A stretch of 64,000 bases of DNA from Bacteroidetes bacterium HLUCCA01 (GCA_001314545.1 LIHN01000001.1:124001-188000); one strand, 5' to 3'. Positions 1 through 9,173 are shown, counted from the stretch's first letter. Numbers and translations: made by a program. Notes: generated by a model not told the origin, from the sequence alone.

Positions 1-1106
1 CGGCCGACAATACCGAGGCATTTGCTGTCTGGGATACGTTTCAATCGGGTGGATTGCCGGTGATTTTTCATGCTTTGGCCATAGGTTTGGCTGCATTTGT
101 GGTACTGAATGGTATTCGAACTATAGAACGAGTAAATAAAATACTTATACCATTACTTCTGGTAATTTTGCTGATTTCATTTTTCAGGGCAATTACGTTA
201 CCGGGCAGTGCAGATGGGGTTCGTTATTTATTTACTCCAGACTGGAGTACCCTGGGTAATCCAGCACTTTGGCTAGAAGCGCTAACGCAAAATGCATGGG
301 ATACCGGAGCAGGATGGGGCTTGATACTGACCTATGCTGCCTATATGAAATCCAGAGATAATGTTACCATATCGGCCATTCAGACCGGCATTGGCAATAA
401 CACCATAAGTCTGCTGGCTGCTGTAATTATCTTTGCTACTGTTTTTGGCACGTTAGGTTCGTCCATGTCAGACACCGAAGTACTTGACATAATGAAAACA
501 TCAGGACCTGCCAGCACCGGGCTGACATTCATTTGGCTGCCTCAGCTATTCAACGAAATTCCGGGAGGCAGAATTTATGCAGTGCTGTTTTTTATGGGAC
601 TCTCATTTGCTGCATTCAGTTCACTGATATCCATGGTAGAGCTGTCTTCGAAAGTATTCGTTGACATGGGAGTGACGCGCAGGAAGGCAGCGATGAGCAT
701 TTGTGCAGCAGGTTTTGTGCTGGGTTTACCCTCAGCGATGAATTTGAACTTTTTTGCCAATCAGGATTTTGTGTGGGGGCTTGGACTTATGCTCTCCGGG
801 GCAATTATAGCGTTTGTTGTGATTCGTTATAATGCGGGTACATTTGTACGTAATCTGGTTTACAGCGAAAGGCAACCCTCTGATACCGGAATCGCCGCTA
901 TAGTTGTAGCGCTAAAATATCTGATCCCGATTCAGGTTGTTGTATTACTGTCGTGGTGGATCTTCAGATCGGTCACCGAGTTTGCACCGGATACCTGGTA
1001 CAATCCCTTTGACAGCTACTCAATTGCAACGGTTGTCTCGCAATGGATTGTTGCAGCCCTGATTTTGTTTGTCCTGAATACATGGTTGGTAAAAAGGCAT
1101 GAGTAA
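1..1106 (+). CDS. NSS-family sodium-dependent transporter, divergent type (5' end outside window)
   Basis: The frame is open from the first bases of the window, so the N-terminal part lies upstream; about 367 residues are visible. The protein is almost entirely hydrophobic helices, with at least eight membrane segments. A segment reading NAWDTGAGWGLILTYAAYM matches the TM6 region of the neurotransmitter:sodium symporter family, but it carries W-D-T-G where typical bacterial members have F-F-S-L-S. The typical form is seen in the second NSS gene of this window at 41718. This variant resembles the NSS subgroup often labelled 'sodium:calcium symporter', so the substrate should not be assumed to be an amino acid. 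Expected role: inner-membrane secondary transport driven by sodium. It ends 122 bp before a convergent peroxiredoxin gene, with a shared terminator hairpin between them. Confidence 0.85.
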   Translation, partial: ADNTEAFAVWDTFQSGGLPVIFHALAIGLAAFVVLNGIRTIERVNKILIPLLLVILLISFFRAITLPGSADGVRYLFTPDWSTLGNPALWLEALTQNAWDTGAGWGLILTYAAYMKSRDNVTISAIQTGIGNNTISLLAAVIIFATVFGTLGSSMSDTEVLDIMKTSGPASTGLTFIWLPQLFNEIPGGRIYAVLFFMGLSFAAFSSLISMVELSSKVFVDMGVTRRKAAMSICAAGFVLGLPSAMNLNFFANQDFVWGLGLMLSGAIIAFVVIRYNAGTFVRNLVYSERQPSDTGIAAIVVALKYLIPIQVVVLLSWWIFRSVTEFAPDTWYNPFDSYSIATVVSQWIVAALILFVLNTWLVKRHE

Positions 1107-1182
1107 CATGGCATGCTCATTCACATCCCCGCATCACCTATTGTCACATAATATATATTATGTAAAGTAATTTAATTAAATA

Positions 1183-1208
1183 GAGAGGCCGAAAACATCC
1201 GGCCTCTC
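1183..1208 (-). terminator. Rho-independent terminator, probably bidirectional
   Basis: A 9-bp perfect stem (GAGAGGCCG at 1183-1191 with CGGCCTCTC at 1200-1208) encloses an 8-nt loop. On the minus strand it follows the peroxiredoxin stop by about 20 bp and is followed by a T/A-rich run (TATTTAATTAAA), which fits termination of that gene. It lies between convergent genes and may also end transcription of the plus-strand transporter. Confidence 0.75.
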
Positions 1209-1228
1209 ATGGATATTCCCTTCCGGTG

Positions 1229-1696
1229 TCAGCTCAAGTCTTTTAAAACACTCTTAATTGCATCGAAGTCAGGCAAGTCACTTGCTTTTTCCAGTACTTC
1301 GGTGTACGCAATTTTACCCTGTGAATCGACGATAAACGCAGAGCGCTTGGCAACACCTTTCATGCCGAAAAATTCATCGTATATCGCACCATACGCTTGT
1401 GCAGTCTCTTTGTTGAAATCACTGAGCAAAGGAAAATTATAATTTTCTGATTCCTTGAATTTTTTCAGGGTGAAAAAACTGTCAACGCTAATTGCCAGCA
1501 CAGCAGCATCCAGGTTTTCGTATTCTTTCATGGTGTCTCTGACAGAACACAATTCAGTGGTACACACGCCCGTGAAAGCGAGTGGAAAAAAAAGAATTAC
1601 AACCGGCTTGCCACTAAAGTTCGATAAGGAAACATCGTTACCATCGGAGTCTTTGAGTGTAAAGTTGGGAGCGCTATCCCCTGTTTTGAGTATCAT
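1229..1696 (-). CDS. Peroxiredoxin, AhpE/BCP-like
   Basis: A 155-residue AhpC/TSA-fold thiol peroxidase that should reduce hydrogen peroxide and organic hydroperoxides in the cytoplasm. The active-site motif PLAFTGVCTTELC spans residues 38-50: Thr42 and peroxidatic Cys45 fit the family pattern P-x(3)-T-x(2)-C, and Cys50 is a candidate resolving cysteine. The motif is closer to AhpE-type peroxiredoxins (PLAFTGxC) than to classical BCP. Its start overlaps the end of the upstream membrane-protein gene by 23 bp, which suggests translational coupling in a minus-strand run that begins at der. The exact subfamily and reductant cannot be settled from sequence reading alone. Confidence 0.92.
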   Translation of the reverse strand: MILKTGDSAPNFTLKDSDGNDVSLSNFSGKPVVILFFPLAFTGVCTTELCSVRDTMKEYENLDAAVLAISVDSFFTLKKFKESENYNFPLLSDFNKETAQAYGAIYDEFFGMKGVAKRSAFIVDSQGKIAYTEVLEKASDLPDFDAIKSVLKDLS

Positions 1697-2315
1697 AGTG
1701 TTCCTTTTGAGATTTAAGTAACTGATTATTATAATGCTTTGATTGTATCAATATACCGGATATTACTATCAATTGACCGATTTCATGGTGTAAAATGGGG
1801 ATAATCTCGTATCGCCGGATTATAAAACCTGCAAAGAGTACAAGCACACCAGATAGCAGCACTCCATAAGTATTTCTGCGAAAATACTCCAGCGACAATA
1901 GTCCAAATGCGATTAAAAAAGCTGCGATCGTATATAGATCAAGCAGTAGTTCACGAATTACCAGCGTATCCTGAACCAATGGATGAACCACAAGCAATAA
2001 GACGGGTAAATATGAAAGAACCTGGGGCGATTGATTGATAACGGGTTTCGACTCCCGTATGGCCAGTCCCAAACCAATCAGCAGGGCTACTATGGCTATG
2101 GTGTAGGACCAGTCTGCTGTGAGAAAATGAATTTCAGAACTACCAATCAGTGCTGTTTCCTGAAGGAATTCGACACCAACAAATATCAAAAAGCCTACAA
2201 CTGTAACCGTCAGAAGAACATCTGAAGGTTTTCTTTTGCGCGCAATCCAAAGCGACATTCGGTACAGTAACGTGATTAGTGCAAAGACCGTCAATCCATA
2301 CAGGAGATAGTCCAT
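1674..2315 (-). CDS. Polytopic membrane protein of unknown function
   Basis: A 213-residue protein with about six or seven predicted transmembrane helices and short polar loops; the C-terminal tail is hydrophilic (ends QNRG). I recognise no catalytic motif or family. It starts 4 bp after the stop of the upstream gene at 2320, and its 3' end overlaps the peroxiredoxin gene by 23 bp, so it is likely cotranscribed with both. The helical arrangement is compatible with a sensor or scaffold membrane domain, but no function is assigned. Confidence 0.75.
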   Translation of the reverse strand: MDYLLYGLTVFALITLLYRMSLWIARKRKPSDVLLTVTVVGFLIFVGVEFLQETALIGSSEIHFLTADWSYTIAIVALLIGLGLAIRESKPVINQSPQVLSYLPVLLLVVHPLVQDTLVIRELLLDLYTIAAFLIAFGLLSLEYFRRNTYGVLLSGVLVLFAGFIIRRYEIIPILHHEIGQLIVISGILIQSKHYNNQLLKSQKEHYDTQNRG

Positions 2316-2319
2316 TGTT

Positions 2320-2724
2320 CTAATCCTGAGTGTTAATCGTGAGGATACGTTCAGCTATCTGCCTGAAAAGAGATCGTTCAAATGTGATGAGTGTTTGCAA
2401 TGAACGCCTGTTTTCCGGACTGTCCTGAAGTTGTGCAAGCAATGCATTCCTGTTGCTCATCAGACTATTCAGTACCGAGTCTATATCAAGTTTTGAATCC
2501 TGATGTCTGAGCATGTTAACCCGCTGCTGGGCATGGGTTAAATTCAGTTCTGATGATTTGAGTAACTGTTCCTGGGCGTAGTCTGCGCACAACAGTATTT
2601 CAAGTGCTGAGAACTCATCCCCTGGTCGTTCCTCGAAAGGAATTACACGAATCAGCGGCTTCAGTGATGTGATCTCATCCAATAGATAAGCAGCATCATC
2701 GATTAACTGGTTCCAGTCAGACAT
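2320..2724 (-). CDS. Hypothetical helical protein, possibly DinB-like
   Basis: A 134-residue protein, soluble and largely alpha-helical, without signal peptide or membrane segment. The stretch around residues 35-52 (a DEFSALEILLCADY core) loosely resembles the second helix of DinB/YfiT-type four-helix proteins, but the metal-binding histidines of that family are not evident, so this is only a weak suggestion. It sits 17 bp downstream of nuoI and 4 bp upstream of the 2315 membrane-protein gene on the same strand, which supports it as a real, cotranscribed gene. Confidence 0.65.
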   Translation of the reverse strand: MSDWNQLIDDAAYLLDEITSLKPLIRVIPFEERPGDEFSALEILLCADYAQEQLLKSSELNLTHAQQRVNMLRHQDSKLDIDSVLNSLMSNRNALLAQLQDSPENRRSLQTLITFERSLFRQIAERILTINTQD

Positions 2725-2741
2725 TGTTTAGCTTCAACCGG

Positions 2742-3419
2742 TTAGGAACGGAGTGTTTTGTCTTTCTCGTTTTTAGCTTCGAGCATTTCAACCAAAGACA
2801 GACTGGTTTCCCAACGCTTATCTCGGTTTCGAACAGAGTGGATGTTGTTTTCTTCCTGAAAATCCCAGAATTGACCGAACTGTCGATTTTTGTATTCACG
2901 CAGGTAATCGAGGCGATCTTTAAGATCTTCTTTCGGGATGAGCAACTTTTCTTTGTCATACACAGCGTCTTCCCTGCTCTGAAATGTAATATCATAGTCT
3001 TTGCTCATCACAATGGCTTCTTCAGGGCACACCTCCTCACATAAACCACAATATATACATCGGAGCATATTGATTTCGAAGAAATCGGGAAAACGTTCTT
3101 TCGGGTCATCTGCGTCTTCATTCGCCTGCATGCTGATAGCCAGCGGCGGACATGCCCTTGCGCAAAGTCCGCATGCTACACATCGTTCCCTGCCATTATC
3201 CTTAACCAGGACCGGGCGCCCCCGGAAGATTGCCGGCGGATCCCATCGCTCCTCGGGATACATCATGGTAAACTTCGGCTTAAACATTTGCTTAAACGTA
3301 TACCACATCCCTTTGAAGATTTCAGGGAGGTAAATCTTTTCGAGTGCATTGAGTTTTCTCTCACCAGGCTGATCGCTGCTCAGCGTATTAAGAACGGGTT
3401 TCTCAAGATTTTGGGGCAT
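2742..3419 (-). CDS. nuoI: NADH-quinone oxidoreductase subunit I
   Basis: A 225-residue ferredoxin-like subunit of respiratory complex I that carries the two tetranuclear clusters (N6a/N6b) relaying electrons towards quinone. Two CxxCxxCxxxCP motifs are intact: Cys80/83/86/90 and Cys121/124/127/131. The N-terminal 60 residues contain the amphipathic segment typical of NuoI, and there is a charged C-terminal extension. The gene is unusual in standing alone: no other nuo gene occurs in this window. It follows der by 88 bp on the same strand. The cluster motifs make the identification firm; participation in complex I rather than another oxidoreductase is inferred. Confidence 0.93.
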   Translation of the reverse strand: MPQNLEKPVLNTLSSDQPGERKLNALEKIYLPEIFKGMWYTFKQMFKPKFTMMYPEERWDPPAIFRGRPVLVKDNGRERCVACGLCARACPPLAISMQANEDADDPKERFPDFFEINMLRCIYCGLCEEVCPEEAIVMSKDYDITFQSREDAVYDKEKLLIPKEDLKDRLDYLREYKNRQFGQFWDFQEENNIHSVRNRDKRWETSLSLVEMLEAKNEKDKTLRS

Positions 3420-3507
3420 GGTCTCGTGTTATGGATATTTTAAAAGCGTATGTAGCAAAGATACTTGTAACCACTCTGCTATTCAATGAAAATTGCGGGT
3501 TATGCGT

Positions 3508-4812
3508 TCATTTTTCTTTGAAAACGAAGGTTACCGGTACGCCTTCAAAACCAAAGTTATCCCGAATCTTATTTTCCAGGAATCTGCGGTAGTTAGACGG
3601 GAGGTCTTTGGGTTTATTCATGAAGAACGAAAAAACCGGCGGATTGGACTTTACCTGGGTGGCGTACTTGATTTTGAGTTGTGTGCCACGGGCAACCGGA
3701 GCCGGCCTTTCACGTGTTACCTCCTCCAGGAACTTGTTGAGCTGACTCGTTGAAATTTTCTTTCTTCGCTCCTCAAGGATTGTGTCGCTCAATTCGAGGA
3801 TTTTGAAAATACGTTGCCGGTTCAGAGCAGAAACGGTCAATACGGGAATGTATTTCATTGTCGGGATCTTCTCATAAACGGCCTGGGTGTAGTCTCTGGC
3901 GGAATTGGTATCCTTTTCCACGAGATCCCATTTATTCAGTACCAGCAGAATACCCTTGTTAAAACGTTCAGCCTCCGTGAGAATCCGGATGTCCTGGGCC
4001 TCGAATCCCTGAACCGAGTCAATCACCAGAACTACAATATCCGCTTCGCGGACCGCTTTATGGGTGCGTAGGGTACTGTAGAACTCTACACTTTCTCGAA
4101 CTTTGGTTTTCCGCCTGAGCCCGGCTGTGTCTACCAGTATGTAATCGGTTCCGTTGTGTGATATAGTACTGTTAATGGAGTCGCGTGTGGTTCCGGCTAT
4201 ATCGGTAACAATGCTGCGTTGCTTTCCAAGCAGAGCGTTCACCAGGGAGCTCTTGCCTACATTGGGCCGACCAACAATAGCAAGCTTTGGAATACCCAGA
4301 TCTTCTTCAGGGCTTGGTTCCGGGAGTATTTCGACAATCTTATCTAATAATTCTCCGGTACCTGTACCATTTATGGATGAAATACTGAAAACCTCGTCAA
4401 TTCCCAGAGAATAAAACTCTCCGGCCTGCCAGCTTCGTTGTTCATTGTCAGCTTTATTGGCTACCATGACAACCGGTCTGGACTGCCGTCTGAGCAAGTC
4501 GGCAATACTTTTATCCAGGTCGGTTACGCCGGTTTCAACATCAACAACAAACAAAATCACATCACTCTCTTCAATAGCCAGATGAACCTGTTCCCGGATT
4601 CCAAGCATCATGACGTCAGAGTCGTCAGGCACATACCCCCCGGTGTCAATCACAGAGAACTCTTTCTCGGCCCAGAAGGATTCTCCGTAGTGACGATCTC
4701 GTGTGACACCAGCCTGATCATGCACAATAGCCTTCCTTTCCCCGATCAGCCGGTTAAAGAGCGTTGATTTACCGACATTGGGCCGCCCGACAATAGATAC
4801 AACTGGAAGCAT
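3508..4812 (-). CDS. der: Ribosome biogenesis GTPase Der (EngA)
   Basis: A 434-residue tandem GTPase needed for 50S ribosomal subunit maturation. Two complete G domains are visible: P-loops GRPNVGKS at residues 9-16 and again at 181-188, with switch motifs DTGG (57-60) and DTAG in the second domain, and NKAD/NKWD guanine-specificity motifs. The C-terminal about 85 residues form the KH-like domain that contacts rRNA. Length and architecture are typical. It is divergent from the small membrane gene at 4894 (81 bp apart) and is followed on the same strand by nuoI. Confidence 0.97.
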   Translation of the reverse strand: MLPVVSIVGRPNVGKSTLFNRLIGERKAIVHDQAGVTRDRHYGESFWAEKEFSVIDTGGYVPDDSDVMMLGIREQVHLAIEESDVILFVVDVETGVTDLDKSIADLLRRQSRPVVMVANKADNEQRSWQAGEFYSLGIDEVFSISSINGTGTGELLDKIVEILPEPSPEEDLGIPKLAIVGRPNVGKSSLVNALLGKQRSIVTDIAGTTRDSINSTISHNGTDYILVDTAGLRRKTKVRESVEFYSTLRTHKAVREADIVVLVIDSVQGFEAQDIRILTEAERFNKGILLVLNKWDLVEKDTNSARDYTQAVYEKIPTMKYIPVLTVSALNRQRIFKILELSDTILEERRKKISTSQLNKFLEEVTRERPAPVARGTQLKIKYATQVKSNPPVFSFFMNKPKDLPSNYRRFLENKIRDNFGFEGVPVTFVFKEK

Positions 4813-4893
4813 TTGTTTTATATTCCTTGATTTACTTGAGTATATTCATCCTCAAAGTTACACAATCTGCAGGTTTATATACGTTCGGTTTCC

Positions 4894-5139
4894 ATGCTGC
4901 AATACTTTTATGACGAGTTTGGTTTTTTCGGGTCTATACTGCTGGCGCTGCTGCTGTTCCTGGCCTTTATATTCTGGTTTTCCGGACTGGCCGGACTCGC
5001 AGGCCAAAAAACGTCAGACAGAGCAAGGAATTTTCGATTGCTGGCTGCGGTCCTCTTTCCACCTTTTGCGATTTTCTGGCTGTTATATGATATGCGCAGA
5101 CAACACAAAATAATTAAAGGCAATAATCAACAGTTATGA
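4894..5139 (+). CDS. Small two-helix membrane protein
   Basis: An 81-residue protein with two predicted transmembrane helices (about residues 14-36 and 46-64) followed by a basic, polar tail. No family is recognised. Its stop codon overlaps the ATG of the thymidine kinase gene (ATGA arrangement, 4-bp overlap), a classic sign of translational coupling, and this is the main reason to call it a gene. A strong ribosome binding site is not apparent upstream. Its role could be accessory to nucleoside salvage, but that is only inferred from position. Confidence 0.6.
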   Translation: MLQYFYDEFGFFGSILLALLLFLAFIFWFSGLAGLAGQKTSDRARNFRLLAAVLFPPFAIFWLLYDMRRQHKIIKGNNQQL

Positions 5140-5768
5140 TGAACGAACCTTCGTTTCTGCCGGCTAACTGCGGATGGATAGAAGTGATTTGCGGGGGTAT
5201 GTTCAGCGGGAAGACCGAGGAACTTATCAGGCGGGCCAGAAGAGCCCAGATTGCGGGTCAGCGTGTTGTGGTGGTTAAACCACCCATCGATAAGCGATAT
5301 GACGACCTAATGGTGGTTTCACACAATCTGAACAAGCTTCCAAGTCTGTCGGCTGAAACCGCTGACCAGATTGTGCTGCTAACCGGTAACGCAGAAGTTG
5401 TATGTATTGACGAGGCGCAATTTTTTGATAACAGGCTCGTCGATGTTGCCAACACCCTGGCCAATGATGGTAAACGCGTTCTGATTGCAGGACTTGACAT
5501 GGATTACATGGGGCGACCATTTGAACCCATGCCACAGTTGCTGGCAATTGCTGAATACGTCACAAAATTGCATGCTATCTGTGCCGAATCCGGTGCCGTT
5601 GCGCATTATTCACAGCGAATTGTGAGCAGTGATGACCGGATTCTGGTCGGTGAATCGGATGCTTACGAACCCAGGGCCCGTCATTGTTTCCGTCCGCCTG
5701 TTGATACCCGGAAAGGAAGACCAATGCCGACACAAAATAACCAGACACCTAACACCACTTCTTCCTGA
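5136..5768 (+). CDS. tdk: Thymidine kinase (type II), with an incomplete zinc-binding tetrad
   Basis: A 210-residue cytosolic kinase that phosphorylates thymidine to dTMP with ATP. The P-loop GGMFSGKT lies at residues 20-27 and the catalytic IDEAQFF with Glu93 is intact. The lasso/zinc region is atypical: the usual C-x-x-C reads C149-A-E-S152, and the usual C-R-x-C/H near the C-terminus reads A181-R-H-C184, so two of the four expected zinc ligands are missing. Either of two adjacent ATG codons (5136 or 5139) could start translation; the first overlaps the preceding gene. The nucleoside transporter begins 2 bp downstream, forming an uptake-plus-phosphorylation unit for nucleoside salvage. Confidence 0.95.
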   Translation: MMNEPSFLPANCGWIEVICGGMFSGKTEELIRRARRAQIAGQRVVVVKPPIDKRYDDLMVVSHNLNKLPSLSAETADQIVLLTGNAEVVCIDEAQFFDNRLVDVANTLANDGKRVLIAGLDMDYMGRPFEPMPQLLAIAEYVTKLHAICAESGAVAHYSQRIVSSDDRILVGESDAYEPRARHCFRPPVDTRKGRPMPTQNNQTPNTTSS

Positions 5769-5770
5769 TT

Positions 5771-7123
5771 ATGGACATTATTCGCGGACTTATTGGAATG
5801 ACGTTCGTCATTGCTCTGGCATTTGCCTTCAGTGCAGACAGAAAATCTGTAAACTGGCGACTAGTTGGCACCGGTCTTGGCTTGCAGTTTGTTCTGGCCC
5901 TTTTCATCTTGAGAGGATCCAGTATGGCCGAGTATTTTGCCCCGCTCGGATGGCCTAAGGAGTTCTTTAGTTTCGTTTCTTCCTTCTTTGTTATCGTACT
6001 TGAGTTTACAACAGAGGGTGCTACGTTTATTTTCGGTGACCTGGCTAAAGGTCCGGGAATGGATGGAAGCCTCGGGTTCTTTTTTGCCTTCCAGGTTTTG
6101 CCCACCATTATATTTTTTGCATCCATCACCACACTAATGTACCACTATGGAATTCTGCAGGCTATTGTACGATTTATGGCCAGTGGCATGCAAAAACTCA
6201 TGGGTACATCAGGGGCTGAATCGCTGTCGGTAGTTGCCAATATATTCGTAGGGCAAACAGAGGCTCCCCTGGTGGTCAAGCCCTATGTAGAACGGATGAC
6301 AACCTCGGAACTTATGGCAGTTATGACCGGCGGGATGGCTACTATTGCGGGTGGCGTCATGGCAGCATACATTCAAATCCTTGGCGACTCCTACGCACTT
6401 GCAAACGATCTGACCATTGAGGCAGGCAGACAGCTTTTTGCCGAGCAGCTCCTCGGGGCTAGTCTGATGGCAGCTCCTGCCGCCCTGGTTATTGCAAAAA
6501 TATTATATCCGGAAACTCAGAAACCCGAAACCATGGGCGAGGTTCGCGTTGAAGTAGAAAAAAAGGACGCTAATGGAATCGATGCCGCCTCTTCAGGCGC
6601 TGCTGAAGGACTTAAACTGGCCCTTAATGTGGGTGCTATGCTTTTGGCTTTCATTGCCCTACTCGCTTTGATCAACAGCATGCTCAAATTCACAGGGGCT
6701 TTACCTAATTCTCTCGGTGAGATGGTTGGTCTGGATATACCGGTACTGGAAGTAACTATTCAAACCATATTGGGCTACCTATTTATGCCCGTTGCGTTCA
6801 TTATCGGCATACCCTGGCAGGATGCACTGGCGGTTGGTTCAATGATTGGAACCAAGCTTGTATTAACGGAATTTATTGCCTTTGTTGACTTGTCAAATCT
6901 GGTTTTGGAAGGTCAGCTCCAGCAAAAAACCATATTCATGGCTACTTTTGCATTGTGTGGTTTTGCAAACTTCGCCTCCATTGCCATACAGATTGGCGGC
7001 ATCGGAGGTATTGCACCCTCCCGAAAGGCGGACCTGGCCAAGCTGGGTCTCAAAGCTGTTATGGCTGGTACACTGGCCAATCTGATGACGGCTACATGGG
7101 CTGGTATCCTGTTTTTTGGATAA
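5771..7123 (+). CDS. Concentrative nucleoside transporter (NupC/CNT family)
   Basis: A 450-residue polytopic inner-membrane symporter for nucleosides, normally driven by H+ or Na+. The family signature is clear: GQTEAPLVVKPY (about residues 159-170) followed by helices containing MTGGMATIAGGVMAAY, and a second conserved region around TKLVLTEFIAF. N-terminal, core and C-terminal gate parts are all present, giving normal family length. It starts 2 bp after the tdk stop, so uptake and phosphorylation of nucleosides are coupled in one transcription unit. Cation specificity cannot be read with certainty. Confidence 0.95.
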   Translation: MDIIRGLIGMTFVIALAFAFSADRKSVNWRLVGTGLGLQFVLALFILRGSSMAEYFAPLGWPKEFFSFVSSFFVIVLEFTTEGATFIFGDLAKGPGMDGSLGFFFAFQVLPTIIFFASITTLMYHYGILQAIVRFMASGMQKLMGTSGAESLSVVANIFVGQTEAPLVVKPYVERMTTSELMAVMTGGMATIAGGVMAAYIQILGDSYALANDLTIEAGRQLFAEQLLGASLMAAPAALVIAKILYPETQKPETMGEVRVEVEKKDANGIDAASSGAAEGLKLALNVGAMLLAFIALLALINSMLKFTGALPNSLGEMVGLDIPVLEVTIQTILGYLFMPVAFIIGIPWQDALAVGSMIGTKLVLTEFIAFVDLSNLVLEGQLQQKTIFMATFALCGFANFASIAIQIGGIGGIAPSRKADLAKLGLKAVMAGTLANLMTATWAGILFFG

Positions 7124-7229
7124 CCGATATACTAACAGCATGGTCAATGCGTTCAGCCAAAGTGGTTTGTCCATACGTCCATACTAACAAAGATAGATAA
7201 CAATTTAATTTTAAAGACGCTATATATCG

Positions 7230-9173
7230 ATGAAAATCAACAACTTCGTGCTCACATCCCTGCTATTGTTAACTGTTGGAGCCTGCTCCTCCTCCCAAAC
7301 CGCATCAACGGAAGACCCTGTGGTAGCACGCGTTGCCGGTGAGGATGTCAGCCTTTCTGAACTAACCTATCAGTTCTATCGCTCAGGCGCCCGTCCTGAA
7401 GCCGGATTTACCCCCGAAGAAGAAATTCGGGAATTAAGAGCATTTCTACCGCTTTACACCGATTATCTGGCCAAACTGGCCGAGGCAAAGTCGGCCGGAT
7501 ATTTTGAAATGCCTGAAATTTTGGACGAACTGGCCTCGTATGAGCAACAAACAGCACAGCCCTATTGGTTGGAAAATCAAGTAAAAGATGAGTTGCTCAA
7601 TGAGTACATCGAACGGGCTCAAACCGAAATTCACGCTTCACATATTCTGATAACACTGCCACAGAACCCGGTTCGTGCAGATACCCTGAGGGCTTACAAT
7701 CGCCTCGTTGAAGCCCGTGAGAAAGCGCTGGCCGGTGAAAACTTTGACAGTCTCAGTGTTGTGTACTCCAGCACCCAGCAGGGTCGCAGTGTTGGTGGTG
7801 ATCTTGGGTACTTCTCTGTAGGATGGGCCGTTAAGGACTTTGAAGACGCCGTTTACAGCACCCCGGTGGGTCAGGTTTCCATGCCATTCCGGTCGCAGTT
7901 CGGTTATCACATCGTAAAGGTACATGACACCCGGCCGTCCTCACCTGACAGGCAGCTGGCACATATATTTTTCCCCACCCGTAGTGAAGATGAAATTCAG
8001 GAAGCACTAGAATTTGCAGGAGATGTTTATAACGAGCTTGCTCTGCAGCAAATAACCTGGGATCAGGCTGTCGAGCAATACAGCCAAGACCAGCAGTCCA
8101 TACCCAATCAGGGATCCATCGGTTGGGTAAACTATGGCCGGTACGATCCAAGATTTACCGATGTGGTCATGAATATTGAGCAGGCTGGCAGCTTTACCGA
8201 ACCCTTTTACAGTGGTTATGGAGTACATATTGTACGACTCGATTCAATCCGAACTTTCGTGGACGATGAAAGTTATCGTCGGGAGATGCTGGAGAAACTG
8301 GAGGCTCTGCCCCGATTTCGTCAAACAGAGGAGTTTACCAATCAGCACGTACGTCGTGCCGGAAATGCAACTGTATATGCAGAAGGATTTGACGCGTTTG
8401 AAGCACCCATCTATGATCATATGGGACGCGGATTTCATTCGCTTGAATGGGAAAACGGTGTTCTTGAACTTCCTGTGTTCAAACTGAACAATCAAACCTA
8501 CTCAGCAGGCGATTATCTGGAGTGGATCTACGCAAACATCGACACGTCCAGCTCTACAAACTATCATTTTTCGGTAAGAGAGCGTTATATCGATGCGGTC
8601 ACCAGCAATCATATCACTGAAATAACCAAAAACACATTCCCTGAATTTGCACGATTGAGCCGTGAGTACCTCAACGGTCTGGTAATTTTCAAAGTGTCTG
8701 AAGATTCCGTGTGGAATTATGCCAGATATGATACATTATCTATCAGAGCGATGTACGATGCCAACCCGGATAACTATCGCTTCGATGAGCGCTATTTCTA
8801 CTACAGAATTGCAGCGAATAACGATGCAGTTCTGGATGAGGCCATTACACTACTGGAATCGGGTGTAAGCCCGGATAGTCTGCGTAACGACCTGCCTGGA
8901 TTGCTGGTACGCTCCGACGTAATCAATGATTTATCCCAGAGACCGTTCCTGCACCTGCAGGGAGTTGAGGAAGGTGGACTTACCAACCGCTTTGAATACA
9001 GAAACCGGCGCACGGTTCTGCTGCTGGACCGAATTGAACCTGAACGAACTATGAACTTTGATGAGGCTTATTTCCGGGTTGTATCAGAATACCAGCCTAT
9101 CAGAGAGGAAGCCTGGGTAAGCAGGCTAAGAGATGCCTACGGTGTGGAACTATTCCCTGAAAGAATACAGTAA
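7230..9173 (+). CDS. Peptidyl-prolyl isomerase lipoprotein with two parvulin domains
   Basis: A 647-residue envelope foldase. The N-terminus is a lipoprotein signal with lipobox VGAC (Cys19), so it should be anchored in an envelope membrane. An N-terminal helical SurA/PpiD-like chaperone segment precedes two parvulin (rotamase) domains at about residues 135-235 (ASHILI ... GGDLGYFSVG ... FGYHIVKV) and 242-340 (LAHIFF ... GSIGWVNYG ... YGVHIVRL). The C-terminal 300 residues are helical and unassigned. It is the first of three consecutive parvulin-like genes and starts about 106 bp after the nucleoside transporter. Probable role: folding or escort of outer-membrane proteins in the periplasm. 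Confidence 0.88.
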   Translation: MKINNFVLTSLLLLTVGACSSSQTASTEDPVVARVAGEDVSLSELTYQFYRSGARPEAGFTPEEEIRELRAFLPLYTDYLAKLAEAKSAGYFEMPEILDELASYEQQTAQPYWLENQVKDELLNEYIERAQTEIHASHILITLPQNPVRADTLRAYNRLVEAREKALAGENFDSLSVVYSSTQQGRSVGGDLGYFSVGWAVKDFEDAVYSTPVGQVSMPFRSQFGYHIVKVHDTRPSSPDRQLAHIFFPTRSEDEIQEALEFAGDVYNELALQQITWDQAVEQYSQDQQSIPNQGSIGWVNYGRYDPRFTDVVMNIEQAGSFTEPFYSGYGVHIVRLDSIRTFVDDESYRREMLEKLEALPRFRQTEEFTNQHVRRAGNATVYAEGFDAFEAPIYDHMGRGFHSLEWENGVLELPVFKLNNQTYSAGDYLEWIYANIDTSSSTNYHFSVRERYIDAVTSNHITEITKNTFPEFARLSREYLNGLVIFKVSEDSVWNYARYDTLSIRAMYDANPDNYRFDERYFYYRIAANNDAVLDEAITLLESGVSPDSLRNDLPGLLVRSDVINDLSQRPFLHLQGVEEGGLTNRFEYRNRRTVLLLDRIEPERTMNFDEAYFRVVSEYQPIREEAWVSRLRDAYGVELFPERIQ

